Made by a program: the position numbers and the translations under genes. Below are positions 53,321 to 61,372 of a stretch of 64,000 bases of DNA, one piece after another. The notes beneath the pieces were generated by a model. The model saw nothing but the letters and a program-made list of their open reading frames with translations, was not told the origin of the DNA and made no database searches. Source of the stretch: VFZN01 sp963709325 (GTDB lineage: Bacteria > Acidobacteriota > Vicinamibacteria > Vicinamibacterales > UBA2999); the NCBI GenBank assembly GCA_963709325.1, contig CAVPVV010000003.1:1860001-1924000 (forward strand), written 5' to 3'. Numbering within the stretch: the stretch's first letter is position 1; the number at the start of each line of letters is the position of its first letter.

Positions 53321-53671
53321 ATGCGATTGAATGCGTCGAGCTTCCTGCCACTGACCCCGGCCGAGTTCCAGGTTCTGGTCGCGCTCGCCGATGGTGAGAA
53401 GCACGGCTACGCGGTCATCAAGGAGGTCGCGCGGCGCACCGACGGCAAGGTCCGGATCCACACCGGCACTCTCTACACCATCGTCAAGCGCTTCCTCTCC
53501 GACGGCCTCATCGTCGAGAGCGCTGCGCGTCCCGATCCCGCTCTCGACGACGAGCGGCGGCGGTACTACCGGCTCACCGACCGCGGCCGAGCCGTGGCCG
53601 TCGCCGAGGCGGATCGGCTCTCCGAAACGTTGGCGCAGGCGCGAGCCAAGCTGGCATTGAAGCGCGCCTGA
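53321..53671 (+). CDS. PadR-family transcriptional regulator
   Basis: A 116-residue winged-helix protein. PadR marks are LTPAEFQVLVALADGEKHGYAVIKEV (core GEKHGYAVIKEV, about 26-37), HTGTLYTIVKRFLSDGLI (about 50-67) and RRYYRLTDRGRAV (about 80-92). It is short, with only a brief C-terminal helix for dimerisation, as in the subfamily that sits in front of ADOP permeases. It probably represses itself and the permease 17 bases downstream through the palindrome at 53297-53311. The ATG at 53321 is chosen; GTG three bases earlier is possible. There is no clear ribosome site. Confidence 0.9.
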   Translation: MRLNASSFLPLTPAEFQVLVALADGEKHGYAVIKEVARRTDGKVRIHTGTLYTIVKRFLSDGLIVESAARPDPALDDERRRYYRLTDRGRAVAVAEADRLSETLAQARAKLALKRA

Positions 53672-53687
53672 CCATCCGGAGACGATC

Positions 53688-56318
53688 ATGCCCGGCCGCC
53701 TGTTTCGCGCCCTGCTGATCCTGTTGCCCGCCGAGTTCCGCGCCGATTACGGACGCGAGATGGAGGCGACGTTCCGGGCCGAAGCCGCAGCGGAAACCAG
53801 GACCGGCCGCATGCGGCTCTGGGCCGCGACGATTGTCGATCTCGCCCGCACCGCGCCGGCCGAGCATCTCGATATCTTGATCCGCGATCTTCGTTTCGCG
53901 GCGCGGACCATGCGCCGCCATCCGGTCCACACGGCGACGGCCCTCGTCACCCTGATGCTTGGGATCGGCGCCGCCGTGGCGATGTTCGCCGTCATCAACG
54001 CCGTGCTCCTGTCGCCGCTGCCCTATCGGGACGCCGGCGGGCTGGTGATCGTCCAGGAACAGCGCGAGAGCGACGAACCGGGCTCTCTCGGGTACCTGAC
54101 ATTTGCCGACCTGCGCGAGCGGGCACACTCTTTGAGCGTGATGGCGGCGGTCACACAGTCGTTCGCCAATCTCGCCGGCGACGGCCAGGAGCCCGAACGC
54201 GTCGGCGCGATGCGCGTGTCGGCGAGCTATTTCCCGATGATTGGCGTCTCGCCTGCGCTCGGACGCGCCTTTTCCGAGGCCGAGGATCGCCCGGGTGAGG
54301 CTCGACGGGTGGCGATTCTCAGCGACGCGTTGTGGCGACGACGCTTCGCGGCCGATCCGTCGATCATCGGTCGTCCCATCGCCGCCGGTACCACGACCTA
54401 TGTCGTGGTGGGTGTCATGCCTCGCGGTTTTCGGGATCTGGTGGCAGGTCGTTTGTACGAAGGGGCAGAGATGTGGTTTCCGCTGGGATACGACCCCGCG
54501 GCCCCGTATGCGTGCCGGACGTGCCGGCACTTGCGCGTCTTCGGGCGGCTCGCGACGGGCGAGACCGGCGTAACGGCGGCCCGAGAGCTGAGCGGCCACA
54601 TTGCCGCGCTGGCCGACGCCCACCCGTCCGAGTACGACCACCCCTCGATTGCGGTCCGGCGCCTTTCCGACTTTTTCCTCGGGCCGGTCCGCCCGGTGCT
54701 GCTCGTGCTCTCCTTCGGCGTGGCGCTGCTGCTCCTGGTCGCGTGCGGCAACGTCGCCAACCTGCAGTTGCTCCGCACGAGCGAGCGGGGACAGGAGGTG
54801 GCTGTGCGCGCCGCGCTCGGAGTCACGCGGATCCGGCTCGGCCGCCAGCTCCTGACCGAAGCCCTGCTCCTGGCGCTGCTGGGCGGCGCCCTCGGACTCG
54901 CCGCAGCGGCCGCGTGCGTGCGGGTGGTGCGCGCAATCGGACCGGAACAGCTGCCGCGGCTGGAGAACGTCGCAATCGACCCGCCGACGGCGGCGATGGC
55001 ACTGGCCTGCGCGATCGGGTGCGGGATCGTGTTCGCTCTCGTGCCTCTCAAGCACCTCCGGCGCCGCGACGCGGCGGCGGTCCTGACCGGCGCGGGACGC
55101 CGCACCGACTCCGCGGACACGTGGCGGCTGCGGGCGCTCCTGGTCGGTGGCAATGTGGCGATGGCCGCGGTGTTGCTCGTTGGCGCCGGACTGCTGGTCC
55201 GCAGCACCATCGGCCTGCTCGCAGTGGAGCCCGGCTTCCGATACGACCACATCCTGACCATGCGGGTCGTGCTCGGAGGCGAGAGGTACGGAAGCGGTCC
55301 GCCCGAGGAGCAGATCAGGGCCGTCAGCACCTTCTACGGACGCGCGCTCGAGCGCGCCCGAGCGCTCCCTGGAGTCGAAGCAGCCTCCGCGATCAACATG
55401 CTGCCCCTCGGCGGCGGACGCGATCTCTATGGCCTGCACATTGCCGGCCGGCCCCGGGCCAACCCAGAAGACGCACCCAATGCCATTCGCTTCGTCGCGC
55501 ACGACGGCATCTTCGACGTGCTGCGTATTCCGCTCTTGACCGGCAGGGTCTTCGATCGCCGTGACGCCCAGGGCGCGCCGCTGGTTGCAGTCATCAACCG
55601 CGCCGCGGCGCAGGATCTCTTTCCGGGCGAGGATCCGATCGGTCACCAGGTGATGCTCGGGATTCCCTCTGCGCCGGCTCGCACGATCGTCGGGGTCGTC
55701 GGCGACGTGCGGCACGACGGGCTCGACGAGCCGCCGGGGTATCAGGTTTACGTGCCCCACGCGCAGTGGGCGTGGGCCGAGCCGATGATGTCGCTGGTGG
55801 TCCGGACCAGCGGCGACCCGCTTCAATCGGCCGGCGCGGTGCGCGGCCTGTTACGCGAGCTCGATTCCATGCAGCCGGTCACGTCTGTGCAGCGCTACGA
55901 CTCCGTCGTCGGCGCCTCGACGGCGACCCGCAGGTTCGCTGCCATCCTGCTCGGCGTGTTCGCCCTCTCGGCCCTGACACTGTCGGTGGTCGGGTTATAC
56001 GGCGCGCTCGGCGTAGTGGTTCGCCAGCGACAGCGCGAGATCGGGATCCGACTCGCCCTTGGCGCCGCCGTAGGGGAGATTCGCCGCATGGTGCTGAAGC
56101 AGGGAATGCGCCCGGCGGCCGGCGGCCTGCTCCTCGGGCTCGCGACTGCCCTCGCTGCGGCAGGCGTGCTGAAAACACTGCTCTACGGGATCGAACCGCG
56201 CGATCCGCTCACGTTCGCCGCCTCGACGCTTGTGATTGGCGTCGCCGCCCTGCTCGCCTGTCTACTTCCGGCGACCCGTGCAGCGCGGGTGGATCCGGCG
56301 GCGGCGATTCGAGAGTGA
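53688..56318 (+). CDS. ADOP-type MacB/FtsX-like permease with N-terminal permease-prefix domain
   Basis: An 876-residue protein. The first 70 residues form a permease-prefix domain (LLPAEFRADYGREMEATF). Two MacB/FtsX halves follow: TM entry ATALVTLMLGIGAAVAMFAV (core LMLGIGAAVAMF), an exported MacB domain (about 105-330), then the helix block LLLVACGNVANLQLLR, a second exported domain, and the last block with RQREIGIRLALGAAVGEIRRM. GGAG lies seven bases before the ATG. The PadR gene directly upstream makes this a typical acidobacterial PadR-ADOP unit. No ATPase is adjacent. The transported substrate is unknown; drug or stress response is the usual guess. Confidence 0.92.
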   Translation: MPGRLFRALLILLPAEFRADYGREMEATFRAEAAAETRTGRMRLWAATIVDLARTAPAEHLDILIRDLRFAARTMRRHPVHTATALVTLMLGIGAAVAMFAVINAVLLSPLPYRDAGGLVIVQEQRESDEPGSLGYLTFADLRERAHSLSVMAAVTQSFANLAGDGQEPERVGAMRVSASYFPMIGVSPALGRAFSEAEDRPGEARRVAILSDALWRRRFAADPSIIGRPIAAGTTTYVVVGVMPRGFRDLVAGRLYEGAEMWFPLGYDPAAPYACRTCRHLRVFGRLATGETGVTAARELSGHIAALADAHPSEYDHPSIAVRRLSDFFLGPVRPVLLVLSFGVALLLLVACGNVANLQLLRTSERGQEVAVRAALGVTRIRLGRQLLTEALLLALLGGALGLAAAAACVRVVRAIGPEQLPRLENVAIDPPTAAMALACAIGCGIVFALVPLKHLRRRDAAAVLTGAGRRTDSADTWRLRALLVGGNVAMAAVLLVGAGLLVRSTIGLLAVEPGFRYDHILTMRVVLGGERYGSGPPEEQIRAVSTFYGRALERARALPGVEAASAINMLPLGGGRDLYGLHIAGRPRANPEDAPNAIRFVAHDGIFDVLRIPLLTGRVFDRRDAQGAPLVAVINRAAAQDLFPGEDPIGHQVMLGIPSAPARTIVGVVGDVRHDGLDEPPGYQVYVPHAQWAWAEPMMSLVVRTSGDPLQSAGAVRGLLRELDSMQPVTSVQRYDSVVGASTATRRFAAILLGVFALSALTLSVVGLYGALGVVVRQRQREIGIRLALGAAVGEIRRMVLKQGMRPAAGGLLLGLATALAAAGVLKTLLYGIEPRDPLTFAASTLVIGVAALLACLLPATRAARVDPAAAIRE

Positions 56319-56337
56319 AGCGAGTCGGGCGCTGCTT

Positions 56338-56820
56338 CTACCCAGCGTCGTGCGACCCCAATAGCAACTTGAAGCCCTCGTGCGACGCCACGAACCCGAG
56401 GCTTCCGTAGAAGCGGATCGCGTCGGCACGTGATTTGTTCGAGGTGAGCTGGACCATGCGGCAGCCTCGCTGCCGCGATCGTTCGATGCACCACTGGATC
56501 ATCCGCCGGCCGATCCCGCTCGACCGGCGGTCGGCGGCCACGCGCACACCCTCGATCAGAGCTCGCCAGCTCCCCTGGTAGGTGAGGTACGGGATGAACG
56601 TCAGCTGCAGGACGCCGATGACACGCTCACCGCTCTCGACGACGACGAGCTCCTGGTTGGCGTCGGCATCGATGGCCTCGAACGCCGCGTAGTAGCGGTC
56701 AGGAAGCGGCGATACGTCGGCCTCGCGCGCGGCCCCGAGCTGATCGTCGGCCAGCAGGTGGACAATCGCCGGCAGGTCGTCCCGTCTGGCGCGGCGGATC
56801 TCCAGGTCGATCTCTCCCAC
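56338..56820 (-). CDS. GNAT-family N-acetyltransferase
   Basis: A 160-residue GNAT protein. The acetyl-CoA loop is VRVAADRRSSGIGRRMIQWC (about 101-120, core RRSSGIGRRM) and the end motif is AIRFYGSLGFVASHEGF. It acetylates an amino group of an unknown substrate. The start is GTG at 56820, with AGGA six bases upstream inside the end of the HD gene. Only two bases separate it from that stop, so the two genes are translationally linked. The longer upstream frame is a shadow of the HD gene. The 3' end faces the ADOP permease gene, about 20 bases away. Confidence 0.85.
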   Translation of the reverse strand: MGEIDLEIRRARRDDLPAIVHLLADDQLGAAREADVSPLPDRYYAAFEAIDADANQELVVVESGERVIGVLQLTFIPYLTYQGSWRALIEGVRVAADRRSSGIGRRMIQWCIERSRQRGCRMVQLTSNKSRADAIRFYGSLGFVASHEGFKLLLGSHDAG

Positions 56821-56822
56821 GG

Positions 56823-57434
56823 CTATTCCTCGCGATCCGGTTCGGTTACGGGCTCTCTCGTGCCGAACCAGCCGGCGCGCTCCGCCTCGGCCAGCCGCGC
56901 CTCCATGTATTCCCAGAGCGCCGGGCAGCCGGCCTTGATCGGCGGTGCGATGCGGGCGATGACGCGATCGTGGGTGATACCGTTCTCGCGCCAGCTCTGA
57001 CCGCTGTTGGCCAGGTTGAGGATCGCGGGCATCGCGCGATCGACCGCGTTGGCGAACCGCGCTTCCGCCGTCGTCCCATGCTCGAATTCGAGCCACAGGT
57101 CCATCATTGCGGCCGCTTGCGGCTCCGGCAGCAAGCCGACGATTCGCGCCACCGCGACGCGCTCCGCCTGCTTGCGCTGCTCCCATCCGCCTTCGGCGTA
57201 GAGGATCGTGTCACCCGTGTCGATCTCGCCGATGTCGTGAACGAGAAGCATGTGGACGACGCGGTCGATATTCACGGGCGCCGCGGCGTAGTGCACGAGC
57301 GATACCGCAAGCATCGCCAGCTGCCAGCTGTGCTCGGCGGAGTTCTCGTAGCGATCGAGGCCGATCGGCCGCGTCTTGCGGGTGACACCCTTCAGCTTGT
57401 CGAGTTCGAGGATGAAATCGATGATGCCCTGCAT
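56823..57434 (-). CDS. HD-domain hydrolase (YfbR/HDDC2-like)
   Basis: A 203-residue protein. The HD metal site is visible as ENSAEHSWQLAM (first His) and LLVHDIGEIDTGD (the HD pair), with a later D in FANAVDRAMP. The arrangement matches HDDC2 and YfbR 5'-deoxynucleotidases, which remove phosphate from dNMPs. That activity is likely but not proven by motif alone. The ATG at 57434 is the natural start. It is coupled to the GNAT gene behind it. Upstream lies the octamer repeat at 57474-57536. Confidence 0.88.
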   Translation of the reverse strand: MQGIIDFILELDKLKGVTRKTRPIGLDRYENSAEHSWQLAMLAVSLVHYAAAPVNIDRVVHMLLVHDIGEIDTGDTILYAEGGWEQRKQAERVAVARIVGLLPEPQAAAMMDLWLEFEHGTTAEARFANAVDRAMPAILNLANSGQSWRENGITHDRVIARIAPPIKAGCPALWEYMEARLAEAERAGWFGTREPVTEPDREE

Positions 57435-57473
57435 TGCGAGACCTCAGGCGGTGCGGGCCACGAAGCGCGCGAT

Positions 57474-57536
57474 GTGGGTGCACCTGTGAACCTGCGCACC
57501 CTTGCACCTGTGCACCTGTGCACCCTTGCACCTGCT
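57474..57536. repeat. Octamer tandem repeat, minus-strand GGTGCA core
   Basis: On the minus strand about seven 8-base units read AGGTGCAA, GGGTGCAC, AGGTGCAC, AGGTGCAA, GGGTGCGC, AGGTTCAC, AGGTGCAC. It fills the gap between the cupredoxin stop and the HD start and matches the unit type at 51377-51494. Confidence 0.85.
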
Positions 57537-57537
57537 T

Positions 57538-58206
57538 TTACGGTGTCTTGTATGCGTCCTTTGGATACGGCTTCCCGAACTTATTGAGATGCGGCGCCGC
57601 CACGAACGCCGATTCGTCGAGCGTCTGCCCGGTCGCCCCCGACGCGCCGCTCACCGTCACCTCCACGGTCACCGGCGAGGCACGCTCGGAGAGCGCCGTC
57701 ACGCGGTACCGTCCGGGCGGCACGTCCAGCCGCCACGCGCCGTCCTGCGCGGCCACGGTGACATAGGGCGTCGCGGTCACGACGACGAAGGCCGCCATCT
57801 GCGGGTGGATGTTGCAGAAGACGTAATACACGCCGGGCTTGCCAAACACGCGTTGCTTCGACTCGCCGGCGCGATACAGTCCCATGTCGAACGGCTCCGG
57901 CTGCGACAGCGAGAAAGCGTTGTGAAAGATCGAATCGTCGTTGGGGAACGCGATGGTGGATCCGGCGGGAACGGCGATGACGTGCGGCAGGAACGTCTTG
58001 TTCTTGTGCCGAATCGCGGCGCTGCCGGCGACGGCGGCGGCCTGGCGATCGATGGGCTCGGCATACACCACGGCCTGCGCCGGAGTCGCCGACCCACGCG
58101 TCTTCCACTCGATCCGGCCGCTCAGCTGATCGGCGAAGGCCGCGGGCGCTCCCAACAGCCCGATTACAGGAAAAAGCCCGAGCCCCGCCAGCCACGCTAC
58201 ACGCAT
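57538..58206 (-). CDS. Exported cupredoxin-like copper protein
   Basis: A 222-residue protein with a signal peptide (about 1-25, cleavage near AFA). The type 1 copper ligand set is visible: H95 in SIFHNAFSL, then C131, H134 and M137 in VFCNIHPQMAAF. The beta-sandwich around it resembles plastocyanin-like domains of methylamine-utilisation-type proteins. The last 80 residues form a carboxypeptidase-regulatory-like tail (WRLDVPPGRYRVTALSER). It probably carries electrons in the periplasm. AGGAG, supplied by the last unit of the heptamer tract, lies seven bases before the ATG at 58206. The porin gene is upstream on the same strand, likely one transcript. Confidence 0.85.
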   Translation of the reverse strand: MRVAWLAGLGLFPVIGLLGAPAAFADQLSGRIEWKTRGSATPAQAVVYAEPIDRQAAAVAGSAAIRHKNKTFLPHVIAVPAGSTIAFPNDDSIFHNAFSLSQPEPFDMGLYRAGESKQRVFGKPGVYYVFCNIHPQMAAFVVVTATPYVTVAAQDGAWRLDVPPGRYRVTALSERASPVTVEVTVSGASGATGQTLDESAFVAAPHLNKFGKPYPKDAYKTP

Positions 58207-58213
58207 CCGTCCG

Positions 58214-58277
58214 CTCCTGGTTCCTGGTTCCTAGTTCCTAGTTCCTAGTTCCTGTCTCCTGTCTCCTGTCTCCTGCT
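58214..58277. repeat. Heptamer tandem repeat, minus-strand AGGAGNN then AGGAANN
   Basis: On the minus strand: AGGAGAC three times, AGGAACT three times, AGGAACC twice, then AGGAG. Order of blocks is as at the other loci. The final AGGAG acts as a Shine-Dalgarno sequence for the cupredoxin gene. The tract begins two bases after the porin stop codon. Confidence 0.9.
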
Positions 58278-59678
58278 CTAGAACCGTATGACAAACGCGG
58301 CGTTCACGTGATCGTTGGTCCGCTTGAGAGCGGACCCGAGCGTGGTCTCGAGCCACCGGTACTCCACCGACATTGCCACCTCCGGCGTGAAGTTGAAGAC
58401 GACGTTGCCGAAGACGCTTCGGTTCTCGCTTCGTGCCGCCGCTGGCACGGGATCGTCCACCTGGTCCATGCCGAAGCCGGCATTGGTGGACAGCCGCGGC
58501 GTCAGCCGGAGCCGTCCTTCCACCCACCCGCCTTTTGCCGGACGCGCCTGCGCCACCGCCGATCCGAACTCCGCCGCGTCGTCGGTCGTGAAGTACTCGC
58601 CGGCAAATCCGACCGGCCCGAATCGTGCGTTGACGTCGGCGGCAAACGAGGTTGTGGACGTCAGGTCGGCAGCGGGTTCACGCCATGCCTGACGGACGGC
58701 AGCGCCGACGCTGAGCTCGCGATCGGTGTCGGGGGCGCCGGCCGTGTACTCGCCGCGGGCTTCGAAAGCGGGGCGCCCCGAACGCTCCCCCGCGCCGGCT
58801 TGCGGTGCGAATACGTAGAAGTTTGCCGCATCGGCAGCAATCGGCGCGGCGATGCCGCCCTTGACCGCGAACCCGCCGAACCGCTGCTCCACGCGCACTT
58901 GCGGAGAGCGCAGATACAGGTTGCCGGAGCGAAACAGCAGCGGGAACGACTGCGCCGCAAGCGACGTGGGATCGCGCGGCGCGAGCAGGTTGTGGTCCTG
59001 TCCGATCATGACGGCCGTGCCCTCGTGCTCGAGGCGCGCGAACGCGTAAAGAAGTCGCGGCAGCCCGAACACGGTGCCGGTGACGAAGCCCGGCACGCCG
59101 CCGAAGAAGTCGGCGACCATCGCGCCGCTGGCCGACCAGCTGCCCATGGGAATCGCGCCGACGTTCAACCCGATCTGGCTTTGTTTCAGCGTGGACGTGA
59201 GCGAGCCGGGCTCGATCCCGGCCACTTCGGGATCGGTGATGTTCGGATTCTCGAGCCAGTTCGCCATGCCGGAGTTGAAGACGGTGTTCGAAACGATTGC
59301 GCCGAACAGGCGGACCGGCATCTTCGATGCGGATTCAACCTTCGTCTGCGAGAGCTCGTCCACCTGCGTCTTGAGGATCTCGACCGAGGGTGCCGCCTGC
59401 TGGAGGGTCGCCGCCGCCATCGGCCGGACGCCTGGCGAGCCGGTGCCGACCGCCGCGAGCTCGGTCCGGAGCGCGGCGACCTCCGATCTCAGGCGCGCTA
59501 GCTCGCCGACTACCGCGTCAAGCTCGTCGCGAGTGACGACCGCGGTATCGCGGCCCGGGCTGTATGCCGGGCCTCCCGGCGGGGCCGCGACGCCGTGCAA
59601 GGCCTGCGGCATCGCCGGCGATGCAAGACCGAGCACCAGCGCGGTGCAGGCGAATCCCGAAACCAGATGGCGAATCAT
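58278..59678 (-). CDS. Outer-membrane porin-like beta-barrel with N-terminal coiled coil
   Basis: A 466-residue protein. A signal peptide (about 1-25) is followed by a coiled coil (about 48-76, ELDAVVGELARLRSEVAAL) of the kind found in trimeric porins. A long beta-rich region then alternates polar and hydrophobic residues (such as NRSVFGNVVFNFTPEVAMSVEYRW) and ends in FVIRF, a C-terminal aromatic typical of outer-membrane barrels. It should form a pore or barrel of unknown substrate. It is upstream of the cupredoxin gene on the same strand. The ATG at 59678 shares a compact divergent promoter with the flavoprotein gene. Confidence 0.8.
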   Translation of the reverse strand: MIRHLVSGFACTALVLGLASPAMPQALHGVAAPPGGPAYSPGRDTAVVTRDELDAVVGELARLRSEVAALRTELAAVGTGSPGVRPMAAATLQQAAPSVEILKTQVDELSQTKVESASKMPVRLFGAIVSNTVFNSGMANWLENPNITDPEVAGIEPGSLTSTLKQSQIGLNVGAIPMGSWSASGAMVADFFGGVPGFVTGTVFGLPRLLYAFARLEHEGTAVMIGQDHNLLAPRDPTSLAAQSFPLLFRSGNLYLRSPQVRVEQRFGGFAVKGGIAAPIAADAANFYVFAPQAGAGERSGRPAFEARGEYTAGAPDTDRELSVGAAVRQAWREPAADLTSTTSFAADVNARFGPVGFAGEYFTTDDAAEFGSAVAQARPAKGGWVEGRLRLTPRLSTNAGFGMDQVDDPVPAAARSENRSVFGNVVFNFTPEVAMSVEYRWLETTLGSALKRTNDHVNAAFVIRF

Positions 59679-59686
59679 GCGTGGGA

Positions 59687-59695
59687 TTCTATAAT
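59687..59695. promoter_or_regulatory. Overlapping divergent -10 boxes
   Basis: Plus-strand TATAAT (59690-59695) faces the GTG at 59708. Minus-strand TATAGA (59692-59687) lies eight bases before the porin ATG at 59678. The two boxes overlap by three bases, so polymerase binding in one direction would exclude the other. No clear -35 boxes are seen. Confidence 0.5.
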
Positions 59696-59707
59696 TCCTG
59701 ACCGACC

Positions 59708-61276
59708 GTGAAATACGACGCGATTGTCATCGGGGGCGGCCACAACGGCCTCACCTGCGCCGCTTACCTGGCCCGGGCGCGCAAGCGCGTGCTGGTACTC
59801 GAACGCCGCCACGTGCTCGGCGGCGCGGCGGTGACCGAGGAAGTGTTCCCCGGCTTCAAGTTCTCGGTCTGCTCCTACGTTGTCTCGCTGCTCAGGCCCG
59901 AGATCATTCGCGATCTCGATCTGCCGAGCCACGGCATGGAACTGCTGCCGCTGGACGGCACGTTCACGCCGATGCCGAGCGGCGACTACCTGTGGCGGGT
60001 CAACGATCACGAGAAGACCCGCCGCGAGATTGCCCGCCATTCGCGCCTCGACGCCGACGCCTACGACGAGTACGGCCGCGCGATGGTGGAGATGGGCCGG
60101 TTCGCCAAGCCGATCCTGTCGATGATGCCGCCCGATCCGACCAGCCTCGATCCGCGCGGGCTGCTCGAGCTGCTCGGCATAGGCAAGCGCTTCCGCGGCA
60201 TGCGGTCGCACGATCGCATCAACCAGGTGCAGCTGCTCACGATGAGCGCGGTCGACTTCCTCGACCAGTGGTTCGAGACCGACGTCCTGAAGGCGACGAT
60301 GAGCGCGTCCGGCATCATCGGCACGTTCCTCGGCGTGCGGTCGCCAGGAACCGCCTACGTGCTGCTCCACCACTACATGGGCGAGATCGACGGCTCGTTC
60401 CGATCGTGGGGCCTGTCGCGCGGCGGCACCGGCGCGGTCTCGAACGCAATCGGTGACGCGGCTCGCGGCTTCGGCGCCGAGATCCGCACCAAGAGCCCGG
60501 TCGCGAAGATCCTGACGAAGAATGGCCGCGCCACCGGCGTCGCGCTCGAAAACGGCGACGAGTTCCACGCCGACGTGGTGGTGTCGAGCGTGGACCCGCG
60601 GCTGACGTTCGAACGATGGATTGGCGAAAAGGAACTGCCTTCGGACTTCATCGAGGCGGTGCGGCGCTACAAATTCAGGGGTTCCTCCGGCAAGGTCAAC
60701 CTGGCGCTCGATGGGTTGCCGAACTTCACGTGCCTCCCCGGGGTCGGTCCACACCTGCGTGGCGCCGTCTCGATCTCGCCGAGCGTGGATTACATGGAGC
60801 GCGCCTACGACGATGCGAAGTACGGCCGGTTCTCGCGGCGGCCGTACATGGACATCGTGATTCCGTCGCTGACCGACACGTCGCTGGCGCCGCCGGGCAG
60901 GCACGTGATGTCCTGCTTCGTGCAGTACGCGCCCTACGATCTCCACGGCGGCGACTGGGACAGCCAGCGCGAGGCCTTCGGCGACACCGTCATCGACACC
61001 ATCGCGGAGTATGCGCCGAACATCAAGGACCTGATCCTGCACCGGCAGGTATTGACGCCGCTCGACATCGAGCGGGAGTTCGGGCTGTCGGAGGGCAATA
61101 TCTTCCAGGGCGAGCTGACGCTCGAGCAACTGTTCTTCCTCCGCCCGGTCCCCGGCTGGGCCCAGTACACAACGCCGATCCGATCGCTCTACATGTGCGG
61201 GTCGGCGACGCATCCTGGCGGCGGAATTATGGGCGCGCCCGGCAAGAATGCCGCTGAGCGCATCCTTGGACGGTGA
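59708..61276 (+). CDS. PYROXD2-like NAD(P)/FAD-dependent oxidoreductase (phytoene-desaturase superfamily)
   Basis: A 522-residue flavoprotein. It starts with VIGGGHNGLTCAAYLARARK (Rossmann core GGGHNGLTCAAYLA), then LGGAAVTEEVFPG and SVCSYVVSLLRPEII, the marks of the PYROXD2 branch. The C-terminal FAD motif is MCGSATHPGGGIMGAPGKNAAERIL. Members oxidise or desaturate unknown substrates; the name phytoene desaturase is often assigned automatically and is not justified here. The start is GTG at 59708, about 12 bases after TATAAT. It is followed on the same strand, across a 96-base gap, by a paralogue that is frameshifted. Confidence 0.88.
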   Translation: MKYDAIVIGGGHNGLTCAAYLARARKRVLVLERRHVLGGAAVTEEVFPGFKFSVCSYVVSLLRPEIIRDLDLPSHGMELLPLDGTFTPMPSGDYLWRVNDHEKTRREIARHSRLDADAYDEYGRAMVEMGRFAKPILSMMPPDPTSLDPRGLLELLGIGKRFRGMRSHDRINQVQLLTMSAVDFLDQWFETDVLKATMSASGIIGTFLGVRSPGTAYVLLHHYMGEIDGSFRSWGLSRGGTGAVSNAIGDAARGFGAEIRTKSPVAKILTKNGRATGVALENGDEFHADVVVSSVDPRLTFERWIGEKELPSDFIEAVRRYKFRGSSGKVNLALDGLPNFTCLPGVGPHLRGAVSISPSVDYMERAYDDAKYGRFSRRPYMDIVIPSLTDTSLAPPGRHVMSCFVQYAPYDLHGGDWDSQREAFGDTVIDTIAEYAPNIKDLILHRQVLTPLDIEREFGLSEGNIFQGELTLEQLFFLRPVPGWAQYTTPIRSLYMCGSATHPGGGIMGAPGKNAAERILGR

Positions 61277-61284
61277 GGCTGGGG

Positions 61285-61355
61285 CGGCATTCGCGCCGGG
61301 ACCGGCTTCGCTGAGCGGGCAACGCTTCGCTGATCGGGACGGCATTCGCGTCGGG
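61285..61355. repeat. Nested short direct repeats between the two PYROXD2-like genes
   Basis: CGGCATTCGCG-CGGGA occurs at 61285-61301 and 61340-61355, enclosing two copies of CTTCGCTGA-CGGG (61306-61319 and 61325-61338). The order is A, B, B, A. The role is unknown; it resembles remains of local duplication. Confidence 0.6.
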
Positions 61356-61372
61356 AGTGTCGAGGGATCGGA

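Noticed and set aside
53574..55826. 750-codon open frame on the minus strand across the ADOP permease
   Set aside because: It is a shadow of the real gene: Arg/Gly/Ala-rich, no motifs, no ribosome site.
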